Positions 8,616 to 17,560 of a stretch of DNA of 64,000 bases are shown here, in pieces (the stretch's first letter is position 1; every line of letters starts with the position of its first letter). The notes under the pieces were generated by a model. That model worked only from the letters and a program-made list of their open reading frames with translations, made no database searches and was not told where the DNA came from. The position numbers were made by a program, and so were the translations under genes. This DNA comes from Bacillus sp. FJAT-27225 (GTDB taxonomy: Bacteria; Bacillota; Bacilli; Bacillales; Cytobacillaceae), in contig NZ_MAYU01000001.1 in NCBI RefSeq assembly GCF_001685025.1, positions 627,971 through 691,970 on the forward strand, read 5' to 3'.

Positions 8616-9911
8616 TTATGGATATAGCCGGTTCAAAAGACGAGGGAACGGGATGGTTTCCCTAACGTGTTCGACTCCGCTGATCCAGGCCACAGTCCTC
8701 TCAAGTCCAAGCCCAAAACCTGAATGAGGGACTGCACCATACTGGCTCAGATCAAGATACCATTTATAAGCTTCTTCGGGAAGCCCATGTTCCTCAATAC
8801 GCTTCTTCATTAAATCATAATCATATATACGCTCGGAACCGCCAATAATCTCCCCATATCCTTCAGGGGCAATCAAATCCGCACATAGTACAACATCATC
8901 CCGTTCAGGATGCGGCTGCATGTAGAAAGGTTTCAGAGATGTTGGATAATGGATAATGAATACTGGCTTATCATAGCTCTCAGCAATTGCCGTCTCATGC
9001 GGCGCTCCGAAATCATCTCCCCACTTGATATCATCAAACCCTTTCTCATGGAGAAGCTTTAGCGCATCATCATACGTAATCCTTGGGAATGGTGCTTTGA
9101 CTTGCTCCAGCTTCGATGTATCACGGCCAAGGGCTTTCAGTTCAAGCTGGCAATTTTTCAAAACGGACTGAACAACATAGGCAACATATTCTTCCTGGAC
9201 AACCAGGCTTTCTTCATGTTCGGTAAAGGCCATTTCTGGTTCAATCATCCAGAATTCAATCAAGTGGCGCCTTGTTTTCGATTTTTCGGCACGGAATGTC
9301 GGGCCAAAGGAGAATACTTTTCCAAGAGCCATAGCAGCAGCTTCCATATAGAGCTGACCGCTCTGTGACAAGTAGGCATCTTCATCAAAATATTTCGTGT
9401 GGAACAGCTCCGTTGTACCCTCCGGGGAACTGCCAGTCAGAATAGGCGGATCTACTTTAACAAAACCGTTGTTATTGTAAAATTCGTAAGTTGCGCGGAT
9501 GATTTCATTTCTGATTTTCATCACGGCATGCTGGCGTTTTGATCGCAGCCAAAGGTGGCGATGATCCATAAGGAATTCGGTCCCATGCTCTTTTGGGGTT
9601 ATTGGGTAATCTGTGGCAAGCTGCAGAATCTCGACCTGCCGCACATTCAATTCAAACCCTAATGGCGAACGCTCATCTTTTTGTACGATTCCAGTAACGT
9701 AAAGCGACGATTCCTGGGTTACTGATTTGGCAGTCTGGAAGACTTCCTCTTCCACTTCACTCTTTACGACTACCCCCTGGATAAAACCAGTTCCGTCCCG
9801 TAGTTGTAAAAAGGCAATTTTTCCGCTGGAACGTTTGTTGGCGAGCCAGGCGCCGATTTTAACTTCTTCGCCAACGTATTTATGGACTTCTGCTATCGTT
9901 GTTTTAATCAC
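8616..9911 (-). CDS. asnS: Asparaginyl-tRNA synthetase
   Basis: A class II aminoacyl-tRNA synthetase charging tRNA-Asn. The 431-residue product has an N-terminal OB-fold anticodon-binding domain (about 1-110) and a class II core with motif 2 [24 protein letters not shown] and motif 3 [15 protein letters not shown] near the C-terminus. Its length matches B. subtilis AsnS (430). The ATG at 9911 follows GGAGGGAATATATC. It lies downstream of aspB, as in B. subtilis, but a 320-base gap with a repeat copy separates them. I see no T-box leader in that gap, in particular no GGTGG-type antiterminator motif. Confidence 0.97.
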   Translation of the reverse strand: MIKTTIAEVHKYVGEEVKIGAWLANKRSSGKIAFLQLRDGTGFIQGVVVKSEVEEEVFQTAKSVTQESSLYVTGIVQKDERSPLGFELNVRQVEILQLATDYPITPKEHGTEFLMDHRHLWLRSKRQHAVMKIRNEIIRATYEFYNNNGFVKVDPPILTGSSPEGTTELFHTKYFDEDAYLSQSGQLYMEAAAMALGKVFSFGPTFRAEKSKTRRHLIEFWMIEPEMAFTEHEESLVVQEEYVAYVVQSVLKNCQLELKALGRDTSKLEQVKAPFPRITYDDALKLLHEKGFDDIKWGDDFGAPHETAIAESYDKPVFIIHYPTSLKPFYMQPHPERDDVVLCADLIAPEGYGEIIGGSERIYDYDLMKKRIEEHGLPEEAYKWYLDLSQYGAVPHSGFGLGLERTVAWISGVEHVRETIPFPRLLNRLYP

Positions 9912-10056
9912 TGATATATTCCCTCCAAGACTTGCACTAACAGTTTCTATGTATCCATTCTATTATACAGGTGTAAAAATGGCCAAGCAAGGGAGCGGCA
10001 TGATTCGTGGCTTTATTCTTGATTTAGTTTATCTAAAAATTATTAAAAAAGGGTGA

Positions 10057-10150
10057 ACTTGGATTTTCGCTACACAAAGGAAAGCTTCATAGAAAAATCA
10101 TCGCAGGGATAAGCGGAATTTTTCGTGCCTTCTGCTTCAATCCAATCAAA
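10057..10150. repeat. Short degenerate copy of the interspersed repeat
   Basis: The segment TTGGATTTTCGCTACACAAA through TCATCGCAGGGATAAGCG to CTTCTGCTTCAATCCAATCA matches the beginning, middle and end of the family copies at 173-632 and 58587-58837, with the central part missing. It lies in the asnS-aspB gap, which otherwise contains no gene that I can see. Confidence 0.6.
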
Positions 10151-10233
10151 TAAATATTAAATACAACATATTTTTATATAGTCACTTAGTGGTGTTTGCC
10201 GCTTCCTTATCCTGGTCATTCTGTTTCTGAAAG

Positions 10234-11427
10234 CTAGTTTTTAGTTTTTGATTCAACAAACCTGCGGATCCGCTCTATCGCTTCTTCCAGCTGAGAGAAT
10301 GAGATGGCATAGGATATCCTTATATTATCCGGGGCACCAAATCCGGAGCCTGGTATCACAGCAACCTTTGCCTCCGTTAGAAGGGCTTCCGAAAATTCAT
10401 CTACATCCTTGTACCCTGTTTTCTTCATTGCTCCACGAACATTCGGGAACAGATAAAAAGCCCCCTCCGGCTTGATACAAGTAACACCAGGAATCGCGGC
10501 AAGCTTTGGATATATGGCTGCAAGCCTCTCTTCAAAAGCCTTCCTCATCTGCTCGACTGGTTCCTGCGGCCCTTCATATGCCGCTATTGCAGCATATTGG
10601 GCTGTGGTTGTAGGATTTGATGTACTATGGCTGGCAAGGCTTGACATCGCATCAATAATGTCTCGGTTCCCTGCTGCATATCCTATCCTCCAGCCTGTCA
10701 TGGAGTGGGATTTTGATACGCCGTTCACGACAATAGTTTGTTCCTTAAACTCGGGTGAAAGTTCGGCAATCGAAACATGCTTCTTTTCCCCATAAACGAG
10801 TTTCTCATAAATTTCATCTGAAACAATTAAAATGTCCTTCTCCAGGCATACTCTCCCAAGGGCTTCAAGTTCTTCGGCAGTGTAGAGAGTCCCTGTTGGA
10901 TTGCTTGGGGAATTGATAATGATTGCTTTGGTTCTATCCGTTATTGCTCCTCGCAGCTGCTCCGGAGTAATTTTGAAGGCATTTTCTTCTGCCGCATAAA
11001 TGTAAATCGGTTTTCCTCCAGCAAGCTTGACCTGTTCAGGGTAACTGACCCAGTAAGGTGCAGGAATGATCACTTCATCGCCATCATTAAGGATTACCTG
11101 GAAAAGGGTATACAGGATATGCTTAGCGCCATTCCCAACAATAATTTCGTTCATTTTATAATCCAGGCCCTGGTCAGCAGCAAATTTTGCAATAATTGCC
11201 TTTTTAAGCTGAGGGAGCCCGGCTGTTGCGGTATATTTTGTGTGTCCTTCATCCATTGACTTCTTGGCAGCATCAAGAATATGTTCTGGAGTATTAAAAT
11301 CAGGCTCTCCAGCACCTAGACCGATAACGTTATGCCCTTCTGCCTGGAGTTCCTTCGCCTTTGCTGTAATGGCGAGTGTTGATGAAGGGGTCAGGGAAAG
11401 CACCCTATTGGCCAATTTTATTTCCAT
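10234..11427 (-). CDS. aspB: Aspartate aminotransferase
   Basis: A PLP-dependent class I aminotransferase interconverting aspartate and oxaloacetate with glutamate and 2-oxoglutarate. The 397-residue product has SPSNPTGT (173-180), SDEIYEKLVYG, and the PLP lysine (Lys239) in GVSKSHSMTGWRIGY. The ATG at 11427 follows GGAGGTAACAGT. It is 24 bases after ypmB on the same strand, the ypmA-ypmB-aspB arrangement of B. subtilis. Substrate range cannot be settled from sequence, but family and context favour AspB. Confidence 0.95.
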   Translation of the reverse strand: MEIKLANRVLSLTPSSTLAITAKAKELQAEGHNVIGLGAGEPDFNTPEHILDAAKKSMDEGHTKYTATAGLPQLKKAIIAKFAADQGLDYKMNEIIVGNGAKHILYTLFQVILNDGDEVIIPAPYWVSYPEQVKLAGGKPIYIYAAEENAFKITPEQLRGAITDRTKAIIINSPSNPTGTLYTAEELEALGRVCLEKDILIVSDEIYEKLVYGEKKHVSIAELSPEFKEQTIVVNGVSKSHSMTGWRIGYAAGNRDIIDAMSSLASHSTSNPTTTAQYAAIAAYEGPQEPVEQMRKAFEERLAAIYPKLAAIPGVTCIKPEGAFYLFPNVRGAMKKTGYKDVDEFSEALLTEAKVAVIPGSGFGAPDNIRISYAISFSQLEEAIERIRRFVESKTKN

Positions 11428-11451
11428 ACTGTTACCTCCACAGTAGACAAA

Positions 11452-11925
11452 TTAGAGATTCTCTATTAGCTTATACATTTCACCGGTTTCAAAGTGAACG
11501 TAATAATAGTTGATAAGGCCATTGCCGGTGGAATAGTACACTTCCCAAAAGGGAATGCCTTCTTCCATGCCAGGCCGTATTGAAATTACTTCCTCCGGAT
11601 TCTTTTCCTCAAATACCTTATTTATGGCATCCTGTCTCGTCAAACCGTCTCCTTTTTTATGGACCACAGTTTTGCCGTCCTTTTCGGGCATCCAGACAAT
11701 GATACTTTCACCTTTTTTGTTTTTCCCCTCTACAACATAGATTGTTTCTTCGCCATTAAAGAGCGTGAACTTTGCAGCTTCATCCAGATCTGCCTCTTTA
11801 ATGGCCCTTTCTATTGCTTTCTCCTCGGCGGCCCTGACAGGTTCGGTAGCCTTTGCGTATATCCATCCGGCCCCCCCTAATAACAGGGCAATAATCAGGA
11901 AAAGGAATAAAATCAGTTTTTTCAC
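11452..11925 (-). CDS. ypmB: YpmB-like membrane-anchored protein
   Basis: A 157-residue protein with one N-terminal membrane segment (about residues 3-23) and an extracytoplasmic part of two PepSY-like repeats. It is of the YpmB type, with no known enzymatic function. The start is a GTG at 11925, 11 bases after the ypmA stop, with GGGGCGG as ribosome binding site. Position between ypmA and aspB supports the name. Confidence 0.88.
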   Translation of the reverse strand: MKKLILFLFLIIALLLGGAGWIYAKATEPVRAAEEKAIERAIKEADLDEAAKFTLFNGEETIYVVEGKNKKGESIIVWMPEKDGKTVVHKKGDGLTRQDAINKVFEEKNPEEVISIRPGMEEGIPFWEVYYSTGNGLINYYYVHFETGEMYKLIENL

Positions 11926-11936
11926 AGTACCGCCCC

Positions 11937-12107
11937 TTACGTCCGGTATATTGTAAAGATCGCTTTGCTTTGATCCTCGCTATCTAGCGCCAGTCCGAAC
12001 ATAAGATTTTCATGTTTAAGCGTCCGGTTCAAGGCATCGACCACTTTATATAAGTCAGGGCCATGTTGAATTTTTACAGTTGATAATACTTCAATTTTAC
12101 TTTCCAT
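11937..12107 (-). CDS. ypmA: YpmA small protein
   Basis: A 56-residue protein starting MESKIEVLSTVKIQHGPD and ending AIFTIYRT; it is nearly identical in plan to B. subtilis YpmA, also 56 residues. It is soluble and of unknown function. The ATG at 12107 has TGGAGGAACATGC upstream. It is the first gene of the ypmA-ypmB-aspB unit, with a promoter candidate at 12164-12192. It is short and easily missed by automatic length cut-offs. Confidence 0.93.
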   Translation of the reverse strand: MESKIEVLSTVKIQHGPDLYKVVDALNRTLKHENLMFGLALDSEDQSKAIFTIYRT

Positions 12108-12163
12108 GCATGTTCCTCCATTGTAAATACCGACAGGTTTTGTTTTTAAATCTATATTTCTTC

Positions 12164-12192
12164 ATTATAGCAGGGAAGAAGACAATTGGCAG
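12164..12192 (-). promoter_or_regulatory. Candidate sigma-A promoter for ypmA-ypmB-aspB
   Basis: On the minus strand CTGCCA (-35) and TATAAT (-10) are separated by 17 bases, with a TGC extension before the -10. It lies about 60 bases upstream of the ypmA start. Confidence 0.6.
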
Positions 12193-12215
12193 GATTTTAA
12201 AAAGCTTTTTTTAGC

Positions 12216-12238
12216 AGTGATTATCAATAATAATCACT
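12216..12238 (-). terminator. Perfect dyad downstream of dinG
   Basis: AGTGATTAT and ATAATCACT form a 9-bp perfect inverted repeat with a 5-base loop, 6 bases beyond the dinG stop. It is followed by GCTAAAAAAAGC rather than an immediate T run, so it may be a weak terminator or a protein-binding dyad upstream of the ypmA promoter. Confidence 0.45.
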
Positions 12239-12244
12239 AGCCTC

Positions 12245-15028
12245 TTATAGCCATTTTTCTATTTCTTCAATAAGTTTATCAATTCCAACTTTACGAATTG
12301 GCACCCTGGGAATCGAGCGAAGGAAGGAATGTCCGTATGTTGCTTCCCCAAGCCGCCTATCGAAGACGACAATGACTCCCCTGTCTTTTCCGGTTCTGAT
12401 AAGCCTGCCAAAACCCTGTTTAAAACGCAGGACAGCTTCCGGAAGTGAATAGTCCGAAAAGGGCTTTCCACCCGTCTTTTCAATCATTTCGCATTTTGCC
12501 TTGGTCCAAGGTTCATCGGGCGGACTGAAAGGAAGCCTGACGACAACAAGACACGATAGTCCCTCCCCTGGAATATCAATTCCTTCCCAAAAGCTATTTG
12601 TGCCAAAAAGGACGGCTTTCTCAAATTTCAGGAAATTGCGTGTCAGCCTAGATCTGCTGCCCCCCGTAATCCCTTGTGCAATCAGTGCATACTCCTCCAA
12701 CAGACCGCTTTCTTTTACAAGTTCAAACGTCTTCTTTAGCATCTCATGCGATGTAAACAGGATTAGCATCCTTCCTTTCGCTGCATCGCAAATCGAAATA
12801 ATTCTTCCAGCTATTTCTGCTATATATTCATCCTGCGGCACAGTGTTGACTGCGGGCAAATCAGTTGATATAAACAATTTGACATTTTGCTCATAATTGA
12901 ACGGAGATGGGATTGAAACAGTGTTAACTTGATTCTGATTCAGGCCAAGGCCAGAAAGAATAAACTTAAAAGAATGGTCAATTGTCAACGTTGCTGATGT
13001 AAGGACCACAGATTTTTTTGAAGAAAAAAACATAGAATGCAATTTTTTTGCAACCGACAAAGGCATTGAATAAATACATGTTGCATTTTGAGGTGAACGT
13101 GTATCGGTTTCAATCCATTTGACAAATTCCGTATCGTGTGTGAAAACACCATTCAATTTTAGTCTAAGTTCTTCAGCATCTGAAATGAAAGCTGCAAGCT
13201 GTACCGCCAATGCTGAACCCTCATCAGTGCCGAGCGGAGCAATGGACTCGCGCAAGGATGCAGCTGCTTCGCTTATATCCTTAAGTAAAAAAGAAAATCT
13301 GTCAGCTGCATTTTTCAAGGTCTCCCATTCATGGACCTGCTTATTTTCGTCAATTCTCGTTTTCAACCGGTTTTGGCCATGATTTTTTACTGCTTTTTTA
13401 ACATAGGAAAAGAGCAATCCAAAAAATTCATCCATTTCGTAAACTGTATCGGCAACGATTTGATTGATAGCTGCCCTCGATCCTGCCTTTCCTCTGCCTT
13501 CAAGTTGGGAAACGAATCTGTCAGCTTTGTAAAATAATTGTTTTTGTTCAAATAAGCCGAATTGCCCGAGGATCAGCCTGGCGCCAATATAATCCAGGCG
13601 TATGCCCAGATGCTCGGCGGCGGCATGTTCAAAATGGTGGCCCTCATCAAGAATGGCGTACTCATAGGAAGGCAGGATCCTTCCTCCTGCCTCAACATCG
13701 GCCAGCAGAAGGGAGTGATTTGTAATAATTAAATCTGCCTCATTTGCGAGTTGGACGGCTTGTTCATAAAAATTATAGCCTTGCCATGCACTACTTCTTC
13801 CAGTGCTGTTCCCATCCTCTGAAATCCCGTTCCAATACAAGGCACCCCCGCTGGAAAGATTGAGTTCATCCCTGTCACCAGTTTCGGTCCGGGTTAGCCA
13901 GACAAGGATTTGCATCTTCGCAAGCGAAGTATCATAGTTGTCATTTTCCTCTTCAAGGCTTTTGGCGAAAGCTGGAAGGGAAAGGTAATTACTTCTGCCT
14001 TTCATAAGTGAAGCCGTGATTGGAAACGGAATAGTTCTTTTCAGGAGCGGTATATCTTTTTTCATGAGTTGCTCCTGAAGCTGGATTGTATATGTACTGA
14101 TTACAACTTTTGCACCGCTTTTTCGGGAAAAATATGCGGCAGGAAGCAAATAGCCAATTGATTTGCCAATTCCTGTTCCAGCTTCAATCAGAGCATGCGT
14201 TTGATTGCTGAAAGCATGATAGACTTCATCCATCATCTCAAATTGCCCTGTCCGCTTCTCATACTCTTCAATGGAATTGCGCATCATTTCCTGCTTTTCC
14301 TCATCCTTAAAGGGGTACTGGACACCACTCTCTGAATCAATGCCACTCGAAGACGTTCTACGTTTCAGACTGATACCATTAATCGTTACCATCGAGCTGG
14401 TTTCAGCTTGAAAAAGCGTACCACGGCGGGATGTATACTCTTCCAGAAGAAGGTGGATATCACTCTTTAGTCCCTCAGAGAGAGCAGTAAGTTGATTCAA
14501 TGTCTTAATAGGCAATGCTTCCAGCTTTTTTAAAAATAATAGAAATAACTCTGCTGTTACGTATGCATCACTATCTGCCTGATGAGGGCGGTCATGGTTA
14601 AGCCCCTCCTTTTCTGCAAGGTCAGATAGCTTATAGCTGTCAGCTTCTGGCTCAAGAAACCGAGCCATTTCAACTGTATCAAGAACTGGCCCGAAAAATC
14701 CTTCTTCACCTGCCATAAGAAGTTCCTCCTGAAGGAAACCCAAATCAAATAGAACATTATGCGCAACAAAATAGGCGTCTTCCAAAATGGAGGAGATTTT
14801 TGGGGCCACTTCACTAAACTGTGGAGCTTCCTTTACAGCTTCATCGGTGAGGCCTGTCAGCTCTTCAATAAATAAAGGGATAGGTTTTCCCGGATTTAAT
14901 AGCGTTGTATATTGATCTGATATTTTGCCGTCTTCTATGACAACAGCCGCAAACTGAATAATTCTATCGCCTTTCTTTGGCGAATTGCCTGTTGTTTCAA
15001 GATCGACTACTACGTATTTCTTGTGCAT
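12245..15028 (-). CDS. dinG: DinG-type helicase with N-terminal exonuclease domain
   Basis: A 927-residue protein joining a DEDD 3'-5' exonuclease domain (VVVDLETTGN at about 6-15; HNVLFDLGFL) to a superfamily 2 XPD/DinG-like helicase with Walker A AGTGIGKS (about 283-290), a motif II reading DEGHH rather than the usual DEAH, and the C-terminal GRLIRTGKDRGVIVVFDRR. I see no four-cysteine iron-sulfur cluster signature between the Walker motifs, as is typical of Firmicute DinG. The ATG at 15028 with GGGAAG upstream is preferred over the GTG at 15043. It follows panD, as in B. subtilis, but a terminator separates the two. Staphylococcal relatives act mainly as exonucleases. Confidence 0.93.
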   Translation of the reverse strand: MHKKYVVVDLETTGNSPKKGDRIIQFAAVVIEDGKISDQYTTLLNPGKPIPLFIEELTGLTDEAVKEAPQFSEVAPKISSILEDAYFVAHNVLFDLGFLQEELLMAGEEGFFGPVLDTVEMARFLEPEADSYKLSDLAEKEGLNHDRPHQADSDAYVTAELFLLFLKKLEALPIKTLNQLTALSEGLKSDIHLLLEEYTSRRGTLFQAETSSMVTINGISLKRRTSSSGIDSESGVQYPFKDEEKQEMMRNSIEEYEKRTGQFEMMDEVYHAFSNQTHALIEAGTGIGKSIGYLLPAAYFSRKSGAKVVISTYTIQLQEQLMKKDIPLLKRTIPFPITASLMKGRSNYLSLPAFAKSLEEENDNYDTSLAKMQILVWLTRTETGDRDELNLSSGGALYWNGISEDGNSTGRSSAWQGYNFYEQAVQLANEADLIITNHSLLLADVEAGGRILPSYEYAILDEGHHFEHAAAEHLGIRLDYIGARLILGQFGLFEQKQLFYKADRFVSQLEGRGKAGSRAAINQIVADTVYEMDEFFGLLFSYVKKAVKNHGQNRLKTRIDENKQVHEWETLKNAADRFSFLLKDISEAAASLRESIAPLGTDEGSALAVQLAAFISDAEELRLKLNGVFTHDTEFVKWIETDTRSPQNATCIYSMPLSVAKKLHSMFFSSKKSVVLTSATLTIDHSFKFILSGLGLNQNQVNTVSIPSPFNYEQNVKLFISTDLPAVNTVPQDEYIAEIAGRIISICDAAKGRMLILFTSHEMLKKTFELVKESGLLEEYALIAQGITGGSRSRLTRNFLKFEKAVLFGTNSFWEGIDIPGEGLSCLVVVRLPFSPPDEPWTKAKCEMIEKTGGKPFSDYSLPEAVLRFKQGFGRLIRTGKDRGVIVVFDRRLGEATYGHSFLRSIPRVPIRKVGIDKLIEEIEKWL

Positions 15029-15081
15029 CCTTACACTTCCCACTAGGTTCTCTCAATCAAAACCCTACCATAAAATACAGA

Positions 15082-15119
15082 AAATAAAAAGCGGAGGCCG
15101 CCAAGGGCAGTTCCGCTTT
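15082..15119 (-). terminator. Intrinsic terminator of the panBCD operon
   Basis: On the minus strand AAAGCGGA pairs with TCCGCTTT, with further pairing inside, then TTATTTT. It lies immediately after panD and before dinG. Confidence 0.85.
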
Positions 15120-15125
15120 CGTGAT

Positions 15126-15509
15126 TTATATAATTGTATTTGCCGGTTCAGCGTTAAGAAGTTCGACAATCTTGTTGTTTTCATCCATAATTGCAACCTT
15201 GGGTTTATGGTAGACAACCCTTTCTTCAGGAACAAGGACATACGAAATTATGATCACAACATCCCCCTCCTGAACCAGCCTGGCAGCCGCACCATTCAAG
15301 CAAATAACACCACTGCCTCGTTCCCCGGGGATAATGTACGTTTCAAGGCGGGCGCCATTGTTATTGTTGACAATCTGGACTTTCTCATTTGGAATCATCC
15401 CGACTGCATCAAGGATATCTTCGTCTATCGTAATGCTCCCAACATAATTGAGATTCGCTTCAGTTACTCGGGCGCGATGGATTTTTCCGTTCATCATGGT
15501 GTGGAACAT
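15126..15509 (-). CDS. panD: Aspartate 1-decarboxylase proenzyme
   Basis: PanD makes beta-alanine for pantothenate. The 127-residue proenzyme carries the self-cleavage site Gly24-Ser25 in NYVGSITID, where the new N-terminal pyruvoyl group forms, and [18 protein letters not shown] further on. It lies 36 bases after panC. A terminator follows directly. Length and motif agree with the bacterial family. Confidence 0.97.
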   Translation of the reverse strand: MFHTMMNGKIHRARVTEANLNYVGSITIDEDILDAVGMIPNEKVQIVNNNNGARLETYIIPGERGSGVICLNGAAARLVQEGDVVIIISYVLVPEERVVYHKPKVAIMDENNKIVELLNAEPANTII

Positions 15510-15545
15510 ACTGCTACTCCTCCATATTTATCAAAATGTACACGA

Positions 15546-16391
15546 TTAGGCATCCAAAAGAATATTGTCGATAAGCCTTGCACCGGAAAACCGAACAGCC
15601 AGAGCAATAATACACTTGCCTTCAATTTTTTCAACAGGTTCGAGAGATGGATACCGGTAGATTTCCACATAATCAATCTGGCCGTTTGTCTCCCTTTCAA
15701 TTATGCCTTTTATAATATCAATGACTTTGTCCGGATTCTTTTCGCCATTCTCAAAAGCCTCGCGCCCTTCTTTCAGTGCCCTGTACAATGCAGGAGCCTC
15801 CTTGCGCTCTTCCTCAGTCAAATAGACATTTCGCGAACTTTTTGCAAGCCCGTCTTCTTCCCTGACTGTATCCACCGCTACAAGCTGGACAGGGAAATTA
15901 AAATCATTTATTAATCCATCGACAACTGCAACCTGCTGTGCATCTTTCAAGCCAAAATATGCCTTATCAGGCTGAACAATCGAAAATAGTTTAGTTAGTA
16001 CGGTTGCCACTCCATCAAAGTGGCCAGGCCTTGATTTGCCGCACAGGACATCTGTCCTTGCTTCAACAGCGACTTTAACAGTCGGCCTTGAAGGATAAAT
16101 TTCCGACGCTGCGGGCGCAAATACATAGTCCACCCCGGCATTTCGGGCGACAGTTAGATCACGTTCCAAATCCCTCGGATACGCATCGAAATCTTCGTTA
16201 GGCCCGAATTGGAGCGGATTGACAAAAATGCTGAGCACAACAATATCATTTTCGGCCCTGGCTTTTTGGATGAGCGCTTGATGCCCCTCATGAAGGAAGC
16301 CCATAGTTGGCACAAAGCCAATTGAACGTCCTTCTCTTTTATGCTGAGTCAACTGCTTACGGAGCTCGACAATTTGCTCAATCTTTTTCAT
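15546..16391 (-). CDS. panC: Pantothenate synthetase
   Basis: Joins pantoate and beta-alanine with ATP. The 281-residue protein has the nucleotide-binding PTMGFLHEGH (28-37, with His34 and His37), FVNPLQFGPNEDFDAYPRD, and the KMSKS-like SSRNVYL. Its ATG overlaps the panB stop by one base (TAATG), indicating translational coupling. It is the middle gene of panBCD. Confidence 0.97.
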   Translation of the reverse strand: MKKIEQIVELRKQLTQHKREGRSIGFVPTMGFLHEGHQALIQKARAENDIVVLSIFVNPLQFGPNEDFDAYPRDLERDLTVARNAGVDYVFAPAASEIYPSRPTVKVAVEARTDVLCGKSRPGHFDGVATVLTKLFSIVQPDKAYFGLKDAQQVAVVDGLINDFNFPVQLVAVDTVREEDGLAKSSRNVYLTEEERKEAPALYRALKEGREAFENGEKNPDKVIDIIKGIIERETNGQIDYVEIYRYPSLEPVEKIEGKCIIALAVRFSGARLIDNILLDA

Positions 16392-17224
16392 TATTTACCA
16401 CCATATAAAGCCTGGAGCTCTTCTTCTTTCATTGTAAAAGTATGGACATTCTCAGGGAAACTACTGCTCTTAACATCTGAAACGTACTGCCCAATCATAT
16501 CCACGATATCATTGCCAATATGGCCGTATTGTTTTACAAACTTCGGAACCCGTTCTACTCCGTAGCCAACAAGGTCATGGTAGACGAGAACCTGTCCATC
16601 CACCTCTGCCCCTGCACCAATTCCGATTACAGGGATGGAAACGGTATTAGCAACCTCTTGGGCAAGCTGTCTCGGAATGCATTCAAGAACGACAGCAAAC
16701 GCACCCGCTTCCTCACATTTCTTGGCATCTTCAATCAATTTTGACGCCGCCGACGCGGTCTTGCCCTGAACTTTAAAGCCGCCCAGGACACCTACCAATT
16801 GAGGTGTAAGCCCAAGATGCGCACATACCGGAACGCCGGCCTGGGTAAGCGCTTTGATTTTTTCAAGCACATCATCCGCACCTTCCAGCTTGACTGCGTT
16901 TGCGCCCGTCTCCTGGATAAGCCTTGCAGCATTCCTGAGGGTATCCTCAACCGATAGATGATAGCTCATGAAAGGCATATCCACGACAATAAATGTACCT
17001 GGTGCCCCTCTTTTAACTGCCTTTGAATGATGGATCATATCATCCACTGTTACAGGAACCGTCGAATCGTAGCCAAGTACGACCATTCCAAGAGAATCAC
17101 CGACAAGGATCATCTCAACCCCAGCTTGTTCGGCAGTTTTGGCAGCCGGATAGTCATAAGCCGTCAGCATGACAATCTTTTCGCCATTTTGTTTCATCTT
17201 CAAGAAATCTGTTGTACTTTTCAC
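16391..17224 (-). CDS. panB: 3-methyl-2-oxobutanoate hydroxymethyltransferase
   Basis: Makes ketopantoate, the first committed step of pantothenate synthesis, from 2-oxoisovalerate and methylene-tetrahydrofolate. The 277-residue protein has [28 protein letters not shown], the metal and substrate segments [12 protein letters not shown] and KLEGAD, and [17 protein letters not shown]. The start is GTG at 17224; an overlapping out-of-frame ATG two bases upstream meets TGA at once, giving an ATGTGA arrangement. AAGGAGGATATT is the ribosome binding site. A long, structured leader precedes it. Confidence 0.97.
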   Translation of the reverse strand: MKSTTDFLKMKQNGEKIVMLTAYDYPAAKTAEQAGVEMILVGDSLGMVVLGYDSTVPVTVDDMIHHSKAVKRGAPGTFIVVDMPFMSYHLSVEDTLRNAARLIQETGANAVKLEGADDVLEKIKALTQAGVPVCAHLGLTPQLVGVLGGFKVQGKTASAASKLIEDAKKCEEAGAFAVVLECIPRQLAQEVANTVSIPVIGIGAGAEVDGQVLVYHDLVGYGVERVPKFVKQYGHIGNDIVDMIGQYVSDVKSSSFPENVHTFTMKEEELQALYGGK

Positions 17225-17248
17225 ATCAATATCCTCCTTCTGTTAGGA

Positions 17249-17337
17249 AGAGGGGATAAAAAGGATTTGCCGCAGCATAGAAAAAGATCCTTGCTGAAGG
17301 CAGAGGATCCCGTTGTTTTTTGCGTTTTTATCCCTCT
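17249..17337 (-). promoter_or_regulatory. Structured 5' leader of panBCD
   Basis: On the minus strand AGAGGGATAAAAA (right end) can pair with TTTTTATCCC-CTCTT (left end), enclosing an inner hairpin whose arms GATCCT and AGGATC surround CTG-CCTT-CAG and are followed by TTTTTC. The inner element resembles a terminator, and the outer pairing would end 12 bases before the ribosome binding site. A pan RNA motif is known upstream of panB genes in Firmicutes, but I cannot confirm its consensus here. Candidate attenuator or regulatory RNA. Confidence 0.45.
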
Positions 17338-17423
17338 GTCCCGGTCCTTTACGGATCTAGGCAGAAACCATGTTTAATTAGGACTTGCATAAGGTGCAGT
17401 TCTTTTGGATACCGCCCAATCGA

Positions 17424-17451
17424 ATTATAGCAAAACCCATGAAGGATGCCA
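17424..17451 (-). promoter_or_regulatory. Candidate sigma-A promoter for panBCD
   Basis: TTGGCA and TATAAT with a 16-base spacer on the minus strand, about 200 bases upstream of panB. A start here would give a leader of roughly 190 bases containing the hairpins at 17249-17337. Confidence 0.6.
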
Positions 17452-17560
17452 ACGATTATTTGCTTTGGAATGCTATCTCGAGTATGGATTTGCCTCCAAT
17501 AGACAAGATTGACGGAATGACAGGCAGACCGTGGTTTTTAATCGTTAATCGAGATTCACT

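Noticed and set aside
9912-10233. T-box leader upstream of asnS
   Set aside because: No antiterminator consensus or specifier-loop arrangement can be seen; a degenerate interspersed repeat fills much of the gap.
14985-15914. A 309-residue plus-strand open frame across panC, panD and the dinG start
   Set aside because: Antisense to three well-supported conserved genes, with no family resemblance; open by chance.
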